Positions 41,370 to 49,953 of a DNA stretch of 64,000 nt are shown here, piece by piece. The notes beneath the pieces are model-generated. The model was not told the DNA's origin, ran no database searches, and saw only the letters and a list, made by a program, of their open reading frames with translations. Source of the stretch: Prosthecomicrobium pneumaticum (GTDB lineage Bacteria > Pseudomonadota > Alphaproteobacteria > Rhizobiales > Kaistiaceae); the NCBI RefSeq assembly GCF_014199915.1, contig NZ_JACHOO010000001.1, positions 608,232 through 672,231 of the forward strand, written 5' to 3'. Numbering within the stretch: position 1 is the first letter of the stretch; every line of letters begins with the position of its first letter. The translations under genes were made by a program, and so were the position numbers.

Positions 41370-42701
41370 ATGTTGAACGCCCATTACCAGCCGACCGAGC
41401 GGGTCGCGGGGTCGATGGCCTGGTTCGAGCGGGCCCGCAAGGTCGCTCCGCTCGGCGCCCATGGCGACGGCAAGTATTACGCGCCCTACCCGCACTTCCT
41501 GGCGAAGGGCGCCGGCTCGAAGGTCTATGACGTCGACGGCAACGAATACATCGACTACTGGAACGGCGCCGGCCCGACCGTGCTCGGCCATGCCGATCCG
41601 GTTGTCGACGCGGCCGTGGCCGAGACGATGCGGACCCGCGGCACCGTCTTCTGCGCGCCGAGCGACCTCGAAGTGCTGCTCGGCGAAGCGATGGCCGAGC
41701 ACGTGCCCTGCGCCGAGATGTCGGGCTTCCTCAATGCCGGCTCCGACGTGCTCTATATGGCGGGCCGCGTCGCCCGGGCGGTCACCGGCCGCAAGATCTT
41801 CGTCAAGTTCGCCGGCTCCTATCACGGCTGGCACGAGGACTTTCTCTTCAACGTCTCGTCCTATGCCGGACCGCCGGGCAATAACGGCCTCTACAAGCCG
41901 ATCCCCGAGACGATCGGCCTCAAGGACGAGACGATCGCTTCCATCCGCGTGCTCGACTACAACGATCTCGAGGCGGTCAAGGAACTCTTCCGCACCGAGG
42001 GCGAACAGATCGCCGGCATCGTCGTCGAGCCGGTGATGCACGGGCCGCTCACCGGCAACATCGTGCCGCTGCCGGGCTTCCTCGAGGGGCTGCGCGCGCT
42101 CTGCACCGAATACGGCGCGCTGCTGATCTTCGACGAGATTCTGACCGGCTTCCGTCACCACATCGGCGGCGCGCAGGCGATCCTCGGCGTCACCCCCGAC
42201 ATCGGCTGCTTCGGCAAGGCGATCTCGAACGGCCTGCCGATCGCAGCGATCTCGGCCTCGGCCGCGATCATGGAGAGGCTGGCGCCGGCCGGCCGCGCCT
42301 TCTTCTCCGGCACCTATAACGGCAATGTCGCCTCGGTCTCGGCCGCGCTCGCCACCATCGGGCGGCTCGCCGACGGCAGCGTCCACGCGCACATCTCGGC
42401 GCTCGGCGAGCGGCTCCGCGCCGGGCTCGACGAGGTGTTCGCCCGCCGCGGCGTCGCCGCGCACGCCGACGCTTTCCACTCGATCATTGCGATCCACAAT
42501 TCGGAGCGCCGGCTGCATTCGCTGAGCGACGTCCATGCGCATCACGACATGACGACCGCGATGCCCTTCGCGAGCTTCCTTTTCGACAACGGCATCTATG
42601 CGAAGCCCCGCAAGGTGCAGCGCCTGCTGGTCTCGGCGGCGCACACCGAAGCCGAAATCGACCGGACGATCGAAGTCGTCGACCGGTTCTACGCAGCGTG
42701 A
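41370..42701 (+). CDS. Class III PLP aminotransferase (glutamate-1-semialdehyde aminomutase-like)
   Basis: A 443-residue PLP enzyme. It has the class III features HGDGKYY and VDGNEYIDYWNG early, SYHGWHEDF, FDEILTGFR with D255, and the PLP lysine K283 in CFGKAISNG. The family includes GSA aminomutase and aminotransferases for omega-amino acids and beta-amino acids. GGGAGG supports ATG 41370. Its stop overlaps the hydantoinase A start by GTGA. In this operon it probably transaminates an amino acid released from a hydantoin or cyclic amide. Confidence 0.88.
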   Translation: MLNAHYQPTERVAGSMAWFERARKVAPLGAHGDGKYYAPYPHFLAKGAGSKVYDVDGNEYIDYWNGAGPTVLGHADPVVDAAVAETMRTRGTVFCAPSDLEVLLGEAMAEHVPCAEMSGFLNAGSDVLYMAGRVARAVTGRKIFVKFAGSYHGWHEDFLFNVSSYAGPPGNNGLYKPIPETIGLKDETIASIRVLDYNDLEAVKELFRTEGEQIAGIVVEPVMHGPLTGNIVPLPGFLEGLRALCTEYGALLIFDEILTGFRHHIGGAQAILGVTPDIGCFGKAISNGLPIAAISASAAIMERLAPAGRAFFSGTYNGNVASVSAALATIGRLADGSVHAHISALGERLRAGLDEVFARRGVAAHADAFHSIIAIHNSERRLHSLSDVHAHHDMTTAMPFASFLFDNGIYAKPRKVQRLLVSAAHTEAEIDRTIEVVDRFYAA

Positions 42702-44728
42702 GGCCCTCTTCCGTGACGTCCCAGACCAAGACCAAGCGCGTCGGCATCGATATCGGCGGCACCTTCACCGACATCGTGGTGTTCGACGAGGCGACGGGCG
42801 AAGTCGTCCGCTCGAAGACGCCCTCCACCCCCGAGGCGCCGGAAGAGGGCTTTCTCGCCGCGCTCGCCGCCGTCGGCGTGCCGGTCGAGGAGATCGGCAC
42901 GCTCGTGCACGGCACCACCATCGTCACCAATCTGATCCTCGAACGGAAGGGCGTGCGCACCGCGCTCATCACCACCCGCGGCTTCCGCGACGTGCTCGAG
43001 ATCATGCGGGCGACGCGGCCCCTCCCCTATGATCTCGGCTGGCGCCGGCCGGTGCCGCTGATCCCGCGCGAATTCTGCTTCGAGGTGGACGAGCGCATCA
43101 TGGCCGACGGCACGATCGAGACGCCGATCGACCCGGAAGCGGTCGCGGCCGTCGTCGACGGGATCGTGGCGCTCGGCGTCGAAGGCATCGCCGTCAGCCT
43201 GATGCACGCCTATCTCGACGATCGCCACGAAAAGGTGGTGGAGGCGGTGATCCGCGAGCGGGCTCCGCATCTCGCCGTGTCGATCTCGTCCCGCATCTGC
43301 CGCGAGATCCGCGAATACGAGCGCGCGAACACGACGGTTGCCAACATCTACAGCATGCCGCGGGTGCGCCGTTACGTCGACGCGCTCGCCGGCCGGGTCG
43401 GCGTGCCCGGCCTCGTCAACTATCTGAGCTCGGAAGGCGGCATCCAGGCCGGCGCCGAGGCCGCCGAACGGCCGGTGACCCTCTGCGTCTCGGGACCGGC
43501 GGGCGGCGTGCTCGGCGGGGCGTTCCTCGGCGAGCAGATCGGCCGGCGCAACCTCGTCACCGTCGACATGGGCGGCACGAGCTTCGATGTCGCGGTGATC
43601 CGCGACGGCCGCTTCGACATCAAGAACACCTTCGAGGTCGAGTGGGGCATCCCGGTCAAGACCCCGACCATCGACATCAAGACGATCGGCGCCGGCGGCG
43701 GCAGCATCGTCTGGATCGATGCCGGCGGGGCGCTCCGCGTCGGGCCGCACAGCGCCGGCGCCGATCCCGGGCCGGCCTGCTATGGCCGCGGCGGCACGGA
43801 ATGCACGGTGACCGACGCCAATCTGGTGCTCGGCCTCATCCACCCCAACCCTGCCTTCCCGCTCGATATCGAGCGGGCGCGTGCCGCGGTCGGCCGTATC
43901 GCCGATCATTTCGGCGTGCCGATCGAGGAGGCCGCGGAGGGCATCTACCGGGTCGTCAACGCCGCGATGGCGACCGCCATCCGCCAGATGACGGTCGAGA
44001 AGGGCATCGACCCGCGCGACTTCGCGCTCGTGCCCTTCGGCGGCGCCGGCGGCCAGCACGCCGCGATGCTCGCCGAGGAGGTCGGCATCCCGGAGATCGT
44101 CGTGCCCAATATGCCGAGCGTCTTCTCCGCCTTCGGCATGGTGAGCGCACCGCTGAAGATCAGCCGCGCCCGGACGATCCTGAAGCCGCTCGCCGCGCTC
44201 GAGCCCGGCGCCATCGCCGCCTTCTTCGACGATCTCGCCGGCGAGATCGATCCGGACGCCTTCGCCGGCGCATCCGGGCCGCCGCGCTACGAGTTCAGCC
44301 TCGATCTGCGCTACGTCAAGCAGGCGCACGAGATCAGCGTGGTCGTCGAACCGGACTGGCCGGCCGAGCGGATCGTCGCCGCCTTCGAGGACCGCCATTT
44401 CACCCTCTACGGCACGCGGCACGGGCACCCGGTGATGGTCGTCACCGGCCGCATCACGGCGATCGCCGACATGCCGCCGCTCGAAATCCGGCCCGAGACC
44501 GAGACCGATCGGCCGGCCCCGCCGGCGGAACGGACCACCGCCGTCGCCGGCCTCGCCGAACCGGTCGCGATCATCGACCGGCAGGGGCTGCGGCCCGGCA
44601 TGCGTCTTGCGGGACCGTGCCTGGTCGAAGAGGTGGACACCACCTTCTACGTGCCGCCCGGCGCGAGCGCACGTGTCGACCCCTTCCGCAATCTCATCAT
44701 CACCGTCAAGGGCGGAGCATCGGCATGA
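42698..44728 (+). CDS. hyuA: Hydantoinase/oxoprolinase subunit A
   Basis: A 676-residue ATP-dependent subunit. It opens with the actin-like phosphate loop RVGIDIGGTFTDIVVFD and has VHGTTIVTNLILERKG and the second phosphate motif MGGTSFDVAVI. Together with subunit B it should open an N-heterocyclic amide such as 5-oxoproline, hydantoin or acetophenone-like substrates with ATP. GTG 42698 overlaps the aminotransferase stop; GTG 42713 is a possible later start. Its stop overlaps hyuB by ATGA. Confidence 0.92.
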   Translation: MRPSSVTSQTKTKRVGIDIGGTFTDIVVFDEATGEVVRSKTPSTPEAPEEGFLAALAAVGVPVEEIGTLVHGTTIVTNLILERKGVRTALITTRGFRDVLEIMRATRPLPYDLGWRRPVPLIPREFCFEVDERIMADGTIETPIDPEAVAAVVDGIVALGVEGIAVSLMHAYLDDRHEKVVEAVIRERAPHLAVSISSRICREIREYERANTTVANIYSMPRVRRYVDALAGRVGVPGLVNYLSSEGGIQAGAEAAERPVTLCVSGPAGGVLGGAFLGEQIGRRNLVTVDMGGTSFDVAVIRDGRFDIKNTFEVEWGIPVKTPTIDIKTIGAGGGSIVWIDAGGALRVGPHSAGADPGPACYGRGGTECTVTDANLVLGLIHPNPAFPLDIERARAAVGRIADHFGVPIEEAAEGIYRVVNAAMATAIRQMTVEKGIDPRDFALVPFGGAGGQHAAMLAEEVGIPEIVVPNMPSVFSAFGMVSAPLKISRARTILKPLAALEPGAIAAFFDDLAGEIDPDAFAGASGPPRYEFSLDLRYVKQAHEISVVVEPDWPAERIVAAFEDRHFTLYGTRHGHPVMVVTGRITAIADMPPLEIRPETETDRPAPPAERTTAVAGLAEPVAIIDRQGLRPGMRLAGPCLVEEVDTTFYVPPGASARVDPFRNLIITVKGGASA

Positions 44729-46317
44729 GCGGCCTCGACCCCTTCACCCAGCAGATCATCCGCAACCATCTCTTCTCGACCACCGACGAGATGATCCAGA
44801 CGACGGTGCTGACCGCCTATTCGCCGACCTTCGCCGAGGGCTTCGACTTCTCCTGCGCCCTGTTCGACACGGTCGGCAAGATGGTCATGCAGTCGCGCGG
44901 CGTCGGCGTCCATCTCGGCTCGCTGGTCGGCGCGATGCAGGCGGTGGTGAAGCGCTTCCCCGAGCCGAAGCCGGGCGACGTCTTCATCACCAACAACCCC
45001 TATCTCGCGACCCATCAGTCGGACGTCGTCGTCGCCCGGCCGATGTTCTGCGAGGGCACCCATGTCGGCTATGCCGTCAATATCGGCCATTGGACCGATA
45101 TCGGCGGCATGAGCGCCGGCGGCTGCGCCGGCACCTCGACCCATGTCGTGCAGGACGGCCTGATCATCCCGCTGTCGCGGCTCTATTCCGAGGGCGTGCT
45201 CGTCGAGGGGACGCGCGATTTCATCCTCGCCAATGTCCGCCTGCCCGAAGACGACTGGGGCGACCTGATGAGCCAGGTCTCGGCGACGGCGATCGCCGAG
45301 AACCGGATCCGCTCGCTCGCCGCGCGCTACGGCGTCGCCGCGGTGATCGACGGCATGGAGGCGGCGATCGACTATTCCCGCGCCCGCTTCCTCGCCGCGC
45401 TGAAAGACATTCCGGACGGCGTCTATGAGGCGGAGGACGCGATCGAGGACGACGGGCTCACCGACAAGACCTATCCGATCCGCGTCAAGGTGACGAAGTC
45501 GGCCGAGGGCTTCCTGCTCGATTTCGCGGGGACCGCGGGGCAGGCGCCGACCCCGGTCAACGCCACCTTCACCTCGGCCCGCGCCGCCGCCTATGCCGCG
45601 ATCGTCGCGCTCGTCGACCCGACCATCCCGGTCAATGCCGGCATCTTCGACCAGGTCGAGATGGTGGCCCCGCCCCGCTCGATCGTCAGCGCCGAATGGC
45701 CGGCGCCGGTCTATGGCTGCACCTTCGAGATGGCGAAGCGCGTTCCGGAGACCATCCTGAAGGCCTTCGCCGATGTCGTGCCGGAGCGGATCGGCGCCGG
45801 CAGCCATGCGTCCGGCAACAACCTCGCCGGCCGCGCCTTCGACCCCAGGAGCGGCGAGGAGGTCGTCTGGTACAACTATTACGAGGGCGGCCAGGGCGCG
45901 ACGGCGGCCGGCATCGGCAACGACGCCGTCTACTTCTGGGGCGAGACCTCGATGAACCAGCCGATCGAGGTCTGGGAGCACAAATATCCCGTGCTCGTCG
46001 ACCGTTACGCCATCCGCGACGGATCGGGCGGGGCCGGCCGCAACCGTGGCGGCCACGGCACGGTGCACGAATACCGCCTGCTCGCCGACCACTATCTCTC
46101 CGGCCTCGGCGACCGCCACCGCATCGCCCCGTGGGGCCTCGCCGGCGGCGCCCCGGGCACGCCGAACCGCTGGTCGATCCGGCGCGACGGCGTCACCGAG
46201 GAGGTCGGCACCGTCTACGGACTGAAGAGCCCGTCGAAATTCTACAACCTCCATCTGCCGGCCGGCGACGTCCTGATCATCGAGACGGGCGGCGGCGGCG
46301 GCTATGGCGCGCCCTAG
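44725..46317 (+). CDS. hyuB: Hydantoinase/oxoprolinase subunit B
   Basis: A 530-residue partner of the A subunit. Signature stretches are DPFTQQIIRNHLFSTTDEM at the start, PGDVFITNNPYLATHQSDVV (a metal-binding N-D-P-Y block), GHWTDIGGMSAGG and, near the C-terminus, RDGSGGAGRNRGGHGT. It overlaps hyuA by ATGA. Length is normal for the family. Activity depends on pairing with HyuA; the precise ring substrate cannot be read. Confidence 0.92.
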   Translation: MSGLDPFTQQIIRNHLFSTTDEMIQTTVLTAYSPTFAEGFDFSCALFDTVGKMVMQSRGVGVHLGSLVGAMQAVVKRFPEPKPGDVFITNNPYLATHQSDVVVARPMFCEGTHVGYAVNIGHWTDIGGMSAGGCAGTSTHVVQDGLIIPLSRLYSEGVLVEGTRDFILANVRLPEDDWGDLMSQVSATAIAENRIRSLAARYGVAAVIDGMEAAIDYSRARFLAALKDIPDGVYEAEDAIEDDGLTDKTYPIRVKVTKSAEGFLLDFAGTAGQAPTPVNATFTSARAAAYAAIVALVDPTIPVNAGIFDQVEMVAPPRSIVSAEWPAPVYGCTFEMAKRVPETILKAFADVVPERIGAGSHASGNNLAGRAFDPRSGEEVVWYNYYEGGQGATAAGIGNDAVYFWGETSMNQPIEVWEHKYPVLVDRYAIRDGSGGAGRNRGGHGTVHEYRLLADHYLSGLGDRHRIAPWGLAGGAPGTPNRWSIRRDGVTEEVGTVYGLKSPSKFYNLHLPAGDVLIIETGGGGGYGAP

Positions 46318-46398
46318 TCAACGAGAGGGGGCAGAAGCCCCCCGGGAACACCTCCAAAGAACGAAGACCCCTTCCAGAGTCGGAACCAGAGGCATTTC

Positions 46399-47985
46399 AT
46401 GTCAAAGCTAAGGATGCTCGCACTCTCGTCGGCCCTGTTGGCCGGCACGCTGCTGCCGCTGCTTCCAGCCGCGGCGCAGTCGCCCAGCGAAACGCTCATC
46501 GTCGCCGGCCCGCGCACGCCGGAATCGCTCGAGCTCGAATACCCCTCGACCGAGGCCGTGCAGGAAGCCCGCAAGAACGTCTACGAGCGGCTGCTCGCCT
46601 ATGAGATGAAGCCGAACGAAGACGGCGTGATGGTCGAGAACTTCGACAAGCTGACCGGCGCGCTCGCCAAGTCCTGGGAGGTCTCGCCGGACCGCACCTC
46701 GATCACCTTCCACCTGACGGATGCGAAGAGCCACGCCGGCAACACGCTCTCCGCCGACGACGTGATGTGGACCTTCGAACGCGGCTGGACGCTCAAGGGC
46801 ACCTTCTACTGGTACATGCACCAGATGCTGAAGATCCAGGACTTCAGCGCCTTCCAGAAGGTCGACGACCACACCGTCAAGGTGACGCTGCCCGGCCCCT
46901 CGCCGCTGATCGAGCGGCTGTGGGTCAATTCCGACCTCGGCATCATCGACGCGACCGAGGCGAAGAAGCACCTCACCGACGAGGACCCCTGGGGCACCAA
47001 GTGGCTGAGCACCAACACGGCCTCCTTCTCGCCCTACAAGGTGACCACCTTCACGCCCGGCCGCGAGATCGTCTATGAGGCGAACGAGGCCTATTACCGC
47101 GGCGCGCCGACGCTGAAGAAGATCATCTTCCGCGAGATCCCGACCTCGGCCAACCGTGTCGCGGCGCTGCAGGCGGGCTCGATCGACGTCGCCGAATGGC
47201 TGCTGCCGCGCGAGCTGAACCTTCTCGAGAAGGCTCCGGGCGTCAAGGTCTGGAAGGTGTTCGGCAACTACATCCACCGTGTCGACCTGACCAACACCAT
47301 CGAGCCCTTCACCGACAAGCGCGTCCGCCAGGCGCTCAACTATCTCGTCCCGCGCGACCAGATCGAGAAGAGCGTCTATTACGGCACCGCCCGGCCGACG
47401 AAGAGCCCCGTCTCGGAGATCTATCCGGGCTTCACCGACGCGTTCTTCAAGTATTCCGAGGACGTCGAGAAGGCGAAGGCGCTGCTCGCCGAGGCCGGCT
47501 ATGCGAACGGCTTCAAGACCGAGCTCGGCTACCGCACCGGCGACGAGATCGAGGAGCAGATCGCGATCATCCTGAAGACCTCGTTCGCCCGCGCCGGCGT
47601 CGACCTCCAGCTCTCGAAGCTGCCGAGCTCGACCCTCGTCGAGCGCTATACGAGCGGCAAGATCCCGGCCTACTTCCTGCGTGACATGGCGATCGTCCCC
47701 GACGCCGCCTATGTCACCAATCTCTGGCTGAACAGCCAGTCGCTTGTCGATTTCTCGCGCTACAAAAACCCCGCGGTCGACACGCTGATCGACAAGAACC
47801 TCACCGCCACCGACGAAGCCGCCCGCCTCGCCGACATGAAGAAGGTGCAGGAAATGGTGGTCGACGACGCGCCCTGGGTGTTCCTGTTCAACCCCGGTTA
47901 CCAGCTCGCCACCCGCGCCAATGTGAGCGGCACCTCCTGGTACACGCCGAACGGCAACGCCTGGTTCGACTACAAGAAGAACTGA
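46399..47985 (+). CDS. ABC transporter substrate-binding protein, peptide/opine family (SBP family 5)
   Basis: A 528-residue periplasmic binding protein with a signal peptide (MSKLRMLALSSALLAGTLLP, cut after AAAQ). The family 5 pattern includes YERLLAYE, SWEVSPDRTSITFHLTDAKS and DVMWTFERGW. It lies 81 bp after hyuB and is followed by two permeases and a double ATPase. The ligand should be the compound degraded by the surrounding operon rather than a dipeptide. A strong hairpin follows its stop, which would raise its level above that of the permeases. Confidence 0.9.
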   Translation: MSKLRMLALSSALLAGTLLPLLPAAAQSPSETLIVAGPRTPESLELEYPSTEAVQEARKNVYERLLAYEMKPNEDGVMVENFDKLTGALAKSWEVSPDRTSITFHLTDAKSHAGNTLSADDVMWTFERGWTLKGTFYWYMHQMLKIQDFSAFQKVDDHTVKVTLPGPSPLIERLWVNSDLGIIDATEAKKHLTDEDPWGTKWLSTNTASFSPYKVTTFTPGREIVYEANEAYYRGAPTLKKIIFREIPTSANRVAALQAGSIDVAEWLLPRELNLLEKAPGVKVWKVFGNYIHRVDLTNTIEPFTDKRVRQALNYLVPRDQIEKSVYYGTARPTKSPVSEIYPGFTDAFFKYSEDVEKAKALLAEAGYANGFKTELGYRTGDEIEEQIAIILKTSFARAGVDLQLSKLPSSTLVERYTSGKIPAYFLRDMAIVPDAAYVTNLWLNSQSLVDFSRYKNPAVDTLIDKNLTATDEAARLADMKKVQEMVVDDAPWVFLFNPGYQLATRANVSGTSWYTPNGNAWFDYKKN

Positions 47986-47999
47986 GCCGACCGATCCGC

Positions 48000-48023
48000 G
48001 GACGGGTCCTCCGGGACCCGTCC
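48000..48023 (+). terminator. Hairpin after the binding-protein gene (attenuating)
   Basis: Perfect 10-bp stem GGACGGGTCC/GGACCCGTCC with loop TCCG between the binding-protein and first permease genes. It lacks a T-run, so partial termination or mRNA 3' protection is more likely than a full stop. Confidence 0.6.
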
Positions 48024-48064
48024 GTCACGCGTGTCTCGTCCTCCTGAGAAGCGGGTGCCCGTCC

Positions 48065-49105
48065 ATGCCGATCCGGGAATTCTGGCGCCGCCAGCCGCGC
48101 CTCCTGCGCATCCTCGCCGTCCGTCTCGCCCTCATCGTCCCGCAGATGTTCGGCGTGACCCTCGTCGCGTTCCTGCTGATCCGCCTGCTGCCCGGCGACC
48201 CGGCGCGGCTGATCCTCGGCAATTTCGCGACGGACGAATCGATCGCGCTCTACCGGCAGAAGCTCGGCCTCGACAAGGACGTCTGGACGCAGTTCGCGAT
48301 CTATCTCGACAATGTTCTGCACGGCGATCTCGGCACGTCGCCCTTCACCTCGAAGCCGATCATCGAGGACCTTGCCGACCGGGCGCCCGCGACGCTCGAG
48401 CTGATCCTCTACGCGGTGATCTTCACCGTCGGCCTCGGCATCCTGATCGCCGTCGTCTCGGTGGTGAGGCGCGGCAGCGCCTTCGACTGGGGCGCCCGCG
48501 CCTATGGCTTCGCGGCCGGCGCCATCCCCGATTTCTGGGTCGCGCTCCTGCTCGTCTTCTTCCTCTATACCGTGCTCGGCTGGGCGCCGGCGCCGTTCGG
48601 CCGGATGGACCTGATGCTCGCGCCGCCGCCCCGCATCACCGGCTTCCTCACCATCGACGCGCTCTTCGCCGGCGACTGGGAGGCCTTCCGCTCCGCCGCC
48701 GGCCGGCTGATCCTGCCGGTCGCGACGATCACCATCGTCAATGCGGGCGCCGTCACGAAGATGACGCACAGCGTCTTTTCGGAGATCTGGGACGCCCCCT
48801 TCGTCGCGCATATGCGGGCCTGCGGCGTGCCGGAACGGCAGATCATCCGGGCGGCGCTCCGCAACAGCCTGCCGCCGATCATCAGCGTGTCGAGCTTCAT
48901 TCTCGGCTTCCTGCTCGGCGCCGCTGTGCTCGTCGAGACGATCTTCTCCTGGGGCGGCCTCGGCCAGTATGCGGTGCAGGCCGTGATCAACAGCGATTAC
49001 GCGGCGCTGCAGGGCTTCGTGCTCGTCGCCTCCGCCTTCATCCTCATCGTCTATTCGATCGCCGACATTCTCTACGAGATCGTCGATCCCCGGATCAGGA
49101 CCTGA
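48065..49105 (+). CDS. ABC transporter permease (DppB type)
   Basis: A 346-residue inner-membrane permease with six or more transmembrane helices. Typical DppB features are LIRLLPGDPARLILG after the first helix, LGLDKDVWTQF, and the ATPase-contacting loop FVAHMRACGVPERQIIRAALRN. It follows the binding-protein gene and is five bases from the second permease. Part of a complete importer for the compound used by the hydantoinase operon. Confidence 0.92.
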   Translation: MPIREFWRRQPRLLRILAVRLALIVPQMFGVTLVAFLLIRLLPGDPARLILGNFATDESIALYRQKLGLDKDVWTQFAIYLDNVLHGDLGTSPFTSKPIIEDLADRAPATLELILYAVIFTVGLGILIAVVSVVRRGSAFDWGARAYGFAAGAIPDFWVALLLVFFLYTVLGWAPAPFGRMDLMLAPPPRITGFLTIDALFAGDWEAFRSAAGRLILPVATITIVNAGAVTKMTHSVFSEIWDAPFVAHMRACGVPERQIIRAALRNSLPPIISVSSFILGFLLGAAVLVETIFSWGGLGQYAVQAVINSDYAALQGFVLVASAFILIVYSIADILYEIVDPRIRT

Positions 49106-49110
49106 CGGCG

Positions 49111-49953
49111 ATGGCGCGGCGCTCCTCCTCCCTTCTGCGGCCCGGCCTGCTGATCGGCCTCGCCCTCCTCGCCGTGCAGTTCGTCGCGATCGTCTTCGCG
49201 CCGTGGATCGCCCCGTTCTCACCGATCGAGGCCAATCCGCTCGATTCGCTGCAGCCGCCCAATCTCGTCCACTGGCTCGGCACCGACGAGCTCGGCATGG
49301 ACATCTTCTCGCGCATCGTCTTCGCGACGCGCGTCAACCTGCTGATCGGCTTCGCGGCCGTCGCCCTGTCGCTCGCCATCGGCGTGCCGGTCGGGGTGCT
49401 CGTCGGCTATTATCGCGGGCTCGGCGGCGCGCTCGTCATGCGCTTCTTCGATTTCATCCAGTCCTTCCCGGTCTTCGTGCTCGGCATGGCGCTCGTCGCC
49501 GTGCTCGGCCAGGAGATCTGGAGCGTCGTCATCGTGCTCTGCATGCTGTTCGTGCCGATGTTCGCGCGGATCGTGCGGGCCGAGGTGCTGTCGCTGCGCG
49601 AGCGGCCCTTCATCGCCGCGGCGCGCTGCAGCGGCGCCAACGATTTCGCGATCATGTTCCGGCACATCCTGCCGAACGCCATGACGCCGGTGATCGTCCA
49701 GGTCTCGGTGTCGATCGGCATGGCGATCCTGCTCACCGCCGGCCTCTCCTTCATCGGCGCCGGCGTGCGCCTGCCCTCGCCCGAATGGGGGCTGATGGTG
49801 AGCTCGGGGGCGCAGCAGATGATCCTCGGCATCTGGTGGGTGGCGCTCTTCCCCGGCCTCGCCATCGTGTTCTCGGTGCTCTCCTTCGCCCTTCTGTCCG
49901 ACGAGGCGCAGCGCCTCGCCGACACCGCCCGTCGCAAGGAGGGCGCCCGATGA
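49111..49953 (+). CDS. ABC transporter permease (DppC type)
   Basis: A 280-residue permease with about six helices, the DppC signature HWLGTDELGMDIFSRIVFAT and the ATPase-contact loop RPFIAAARCSGANDFAIMF followed by HILPNAM. ATG 49111 begins five bases after the first permease; the longer frame upstream overlaps that gene. It ends in an ATGA overlap with the double ATPase. Confidence 0.92.
   Translation: MARRSSSLLRPGLLIGLALLAVQFVAIVFAPWIAPFSPIEANPLDSLQPPNLVHWLGTDELGMDIFSRIVFATRVNLLIGFAAVALSLAIGVPVGVLVGYYRGLGGALVMRFFDFIQSFPVFVLGMALVAVLGQEIWSVVIVLCMLFVPMFARIVRAEVLSLRERPFIAAARCSGANDFAIMFRHILPNAMTPVIVQVSVSIGMAILLTAGLSFIGAGVRLPSPEWGLMVSSGAQQMILGIWWVALFPGLAIVFSVLSFALLSDEAQRLADTARRKEGAR

Noticed and set aside
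46327..46342. Hairpin GGGGGC/GCCCCC after hyuB as a terminator
   Set aside because: Only six base pairs and no T-run, and the binding-protein gene follows within 81 bp in the same direction; probably not a true end.
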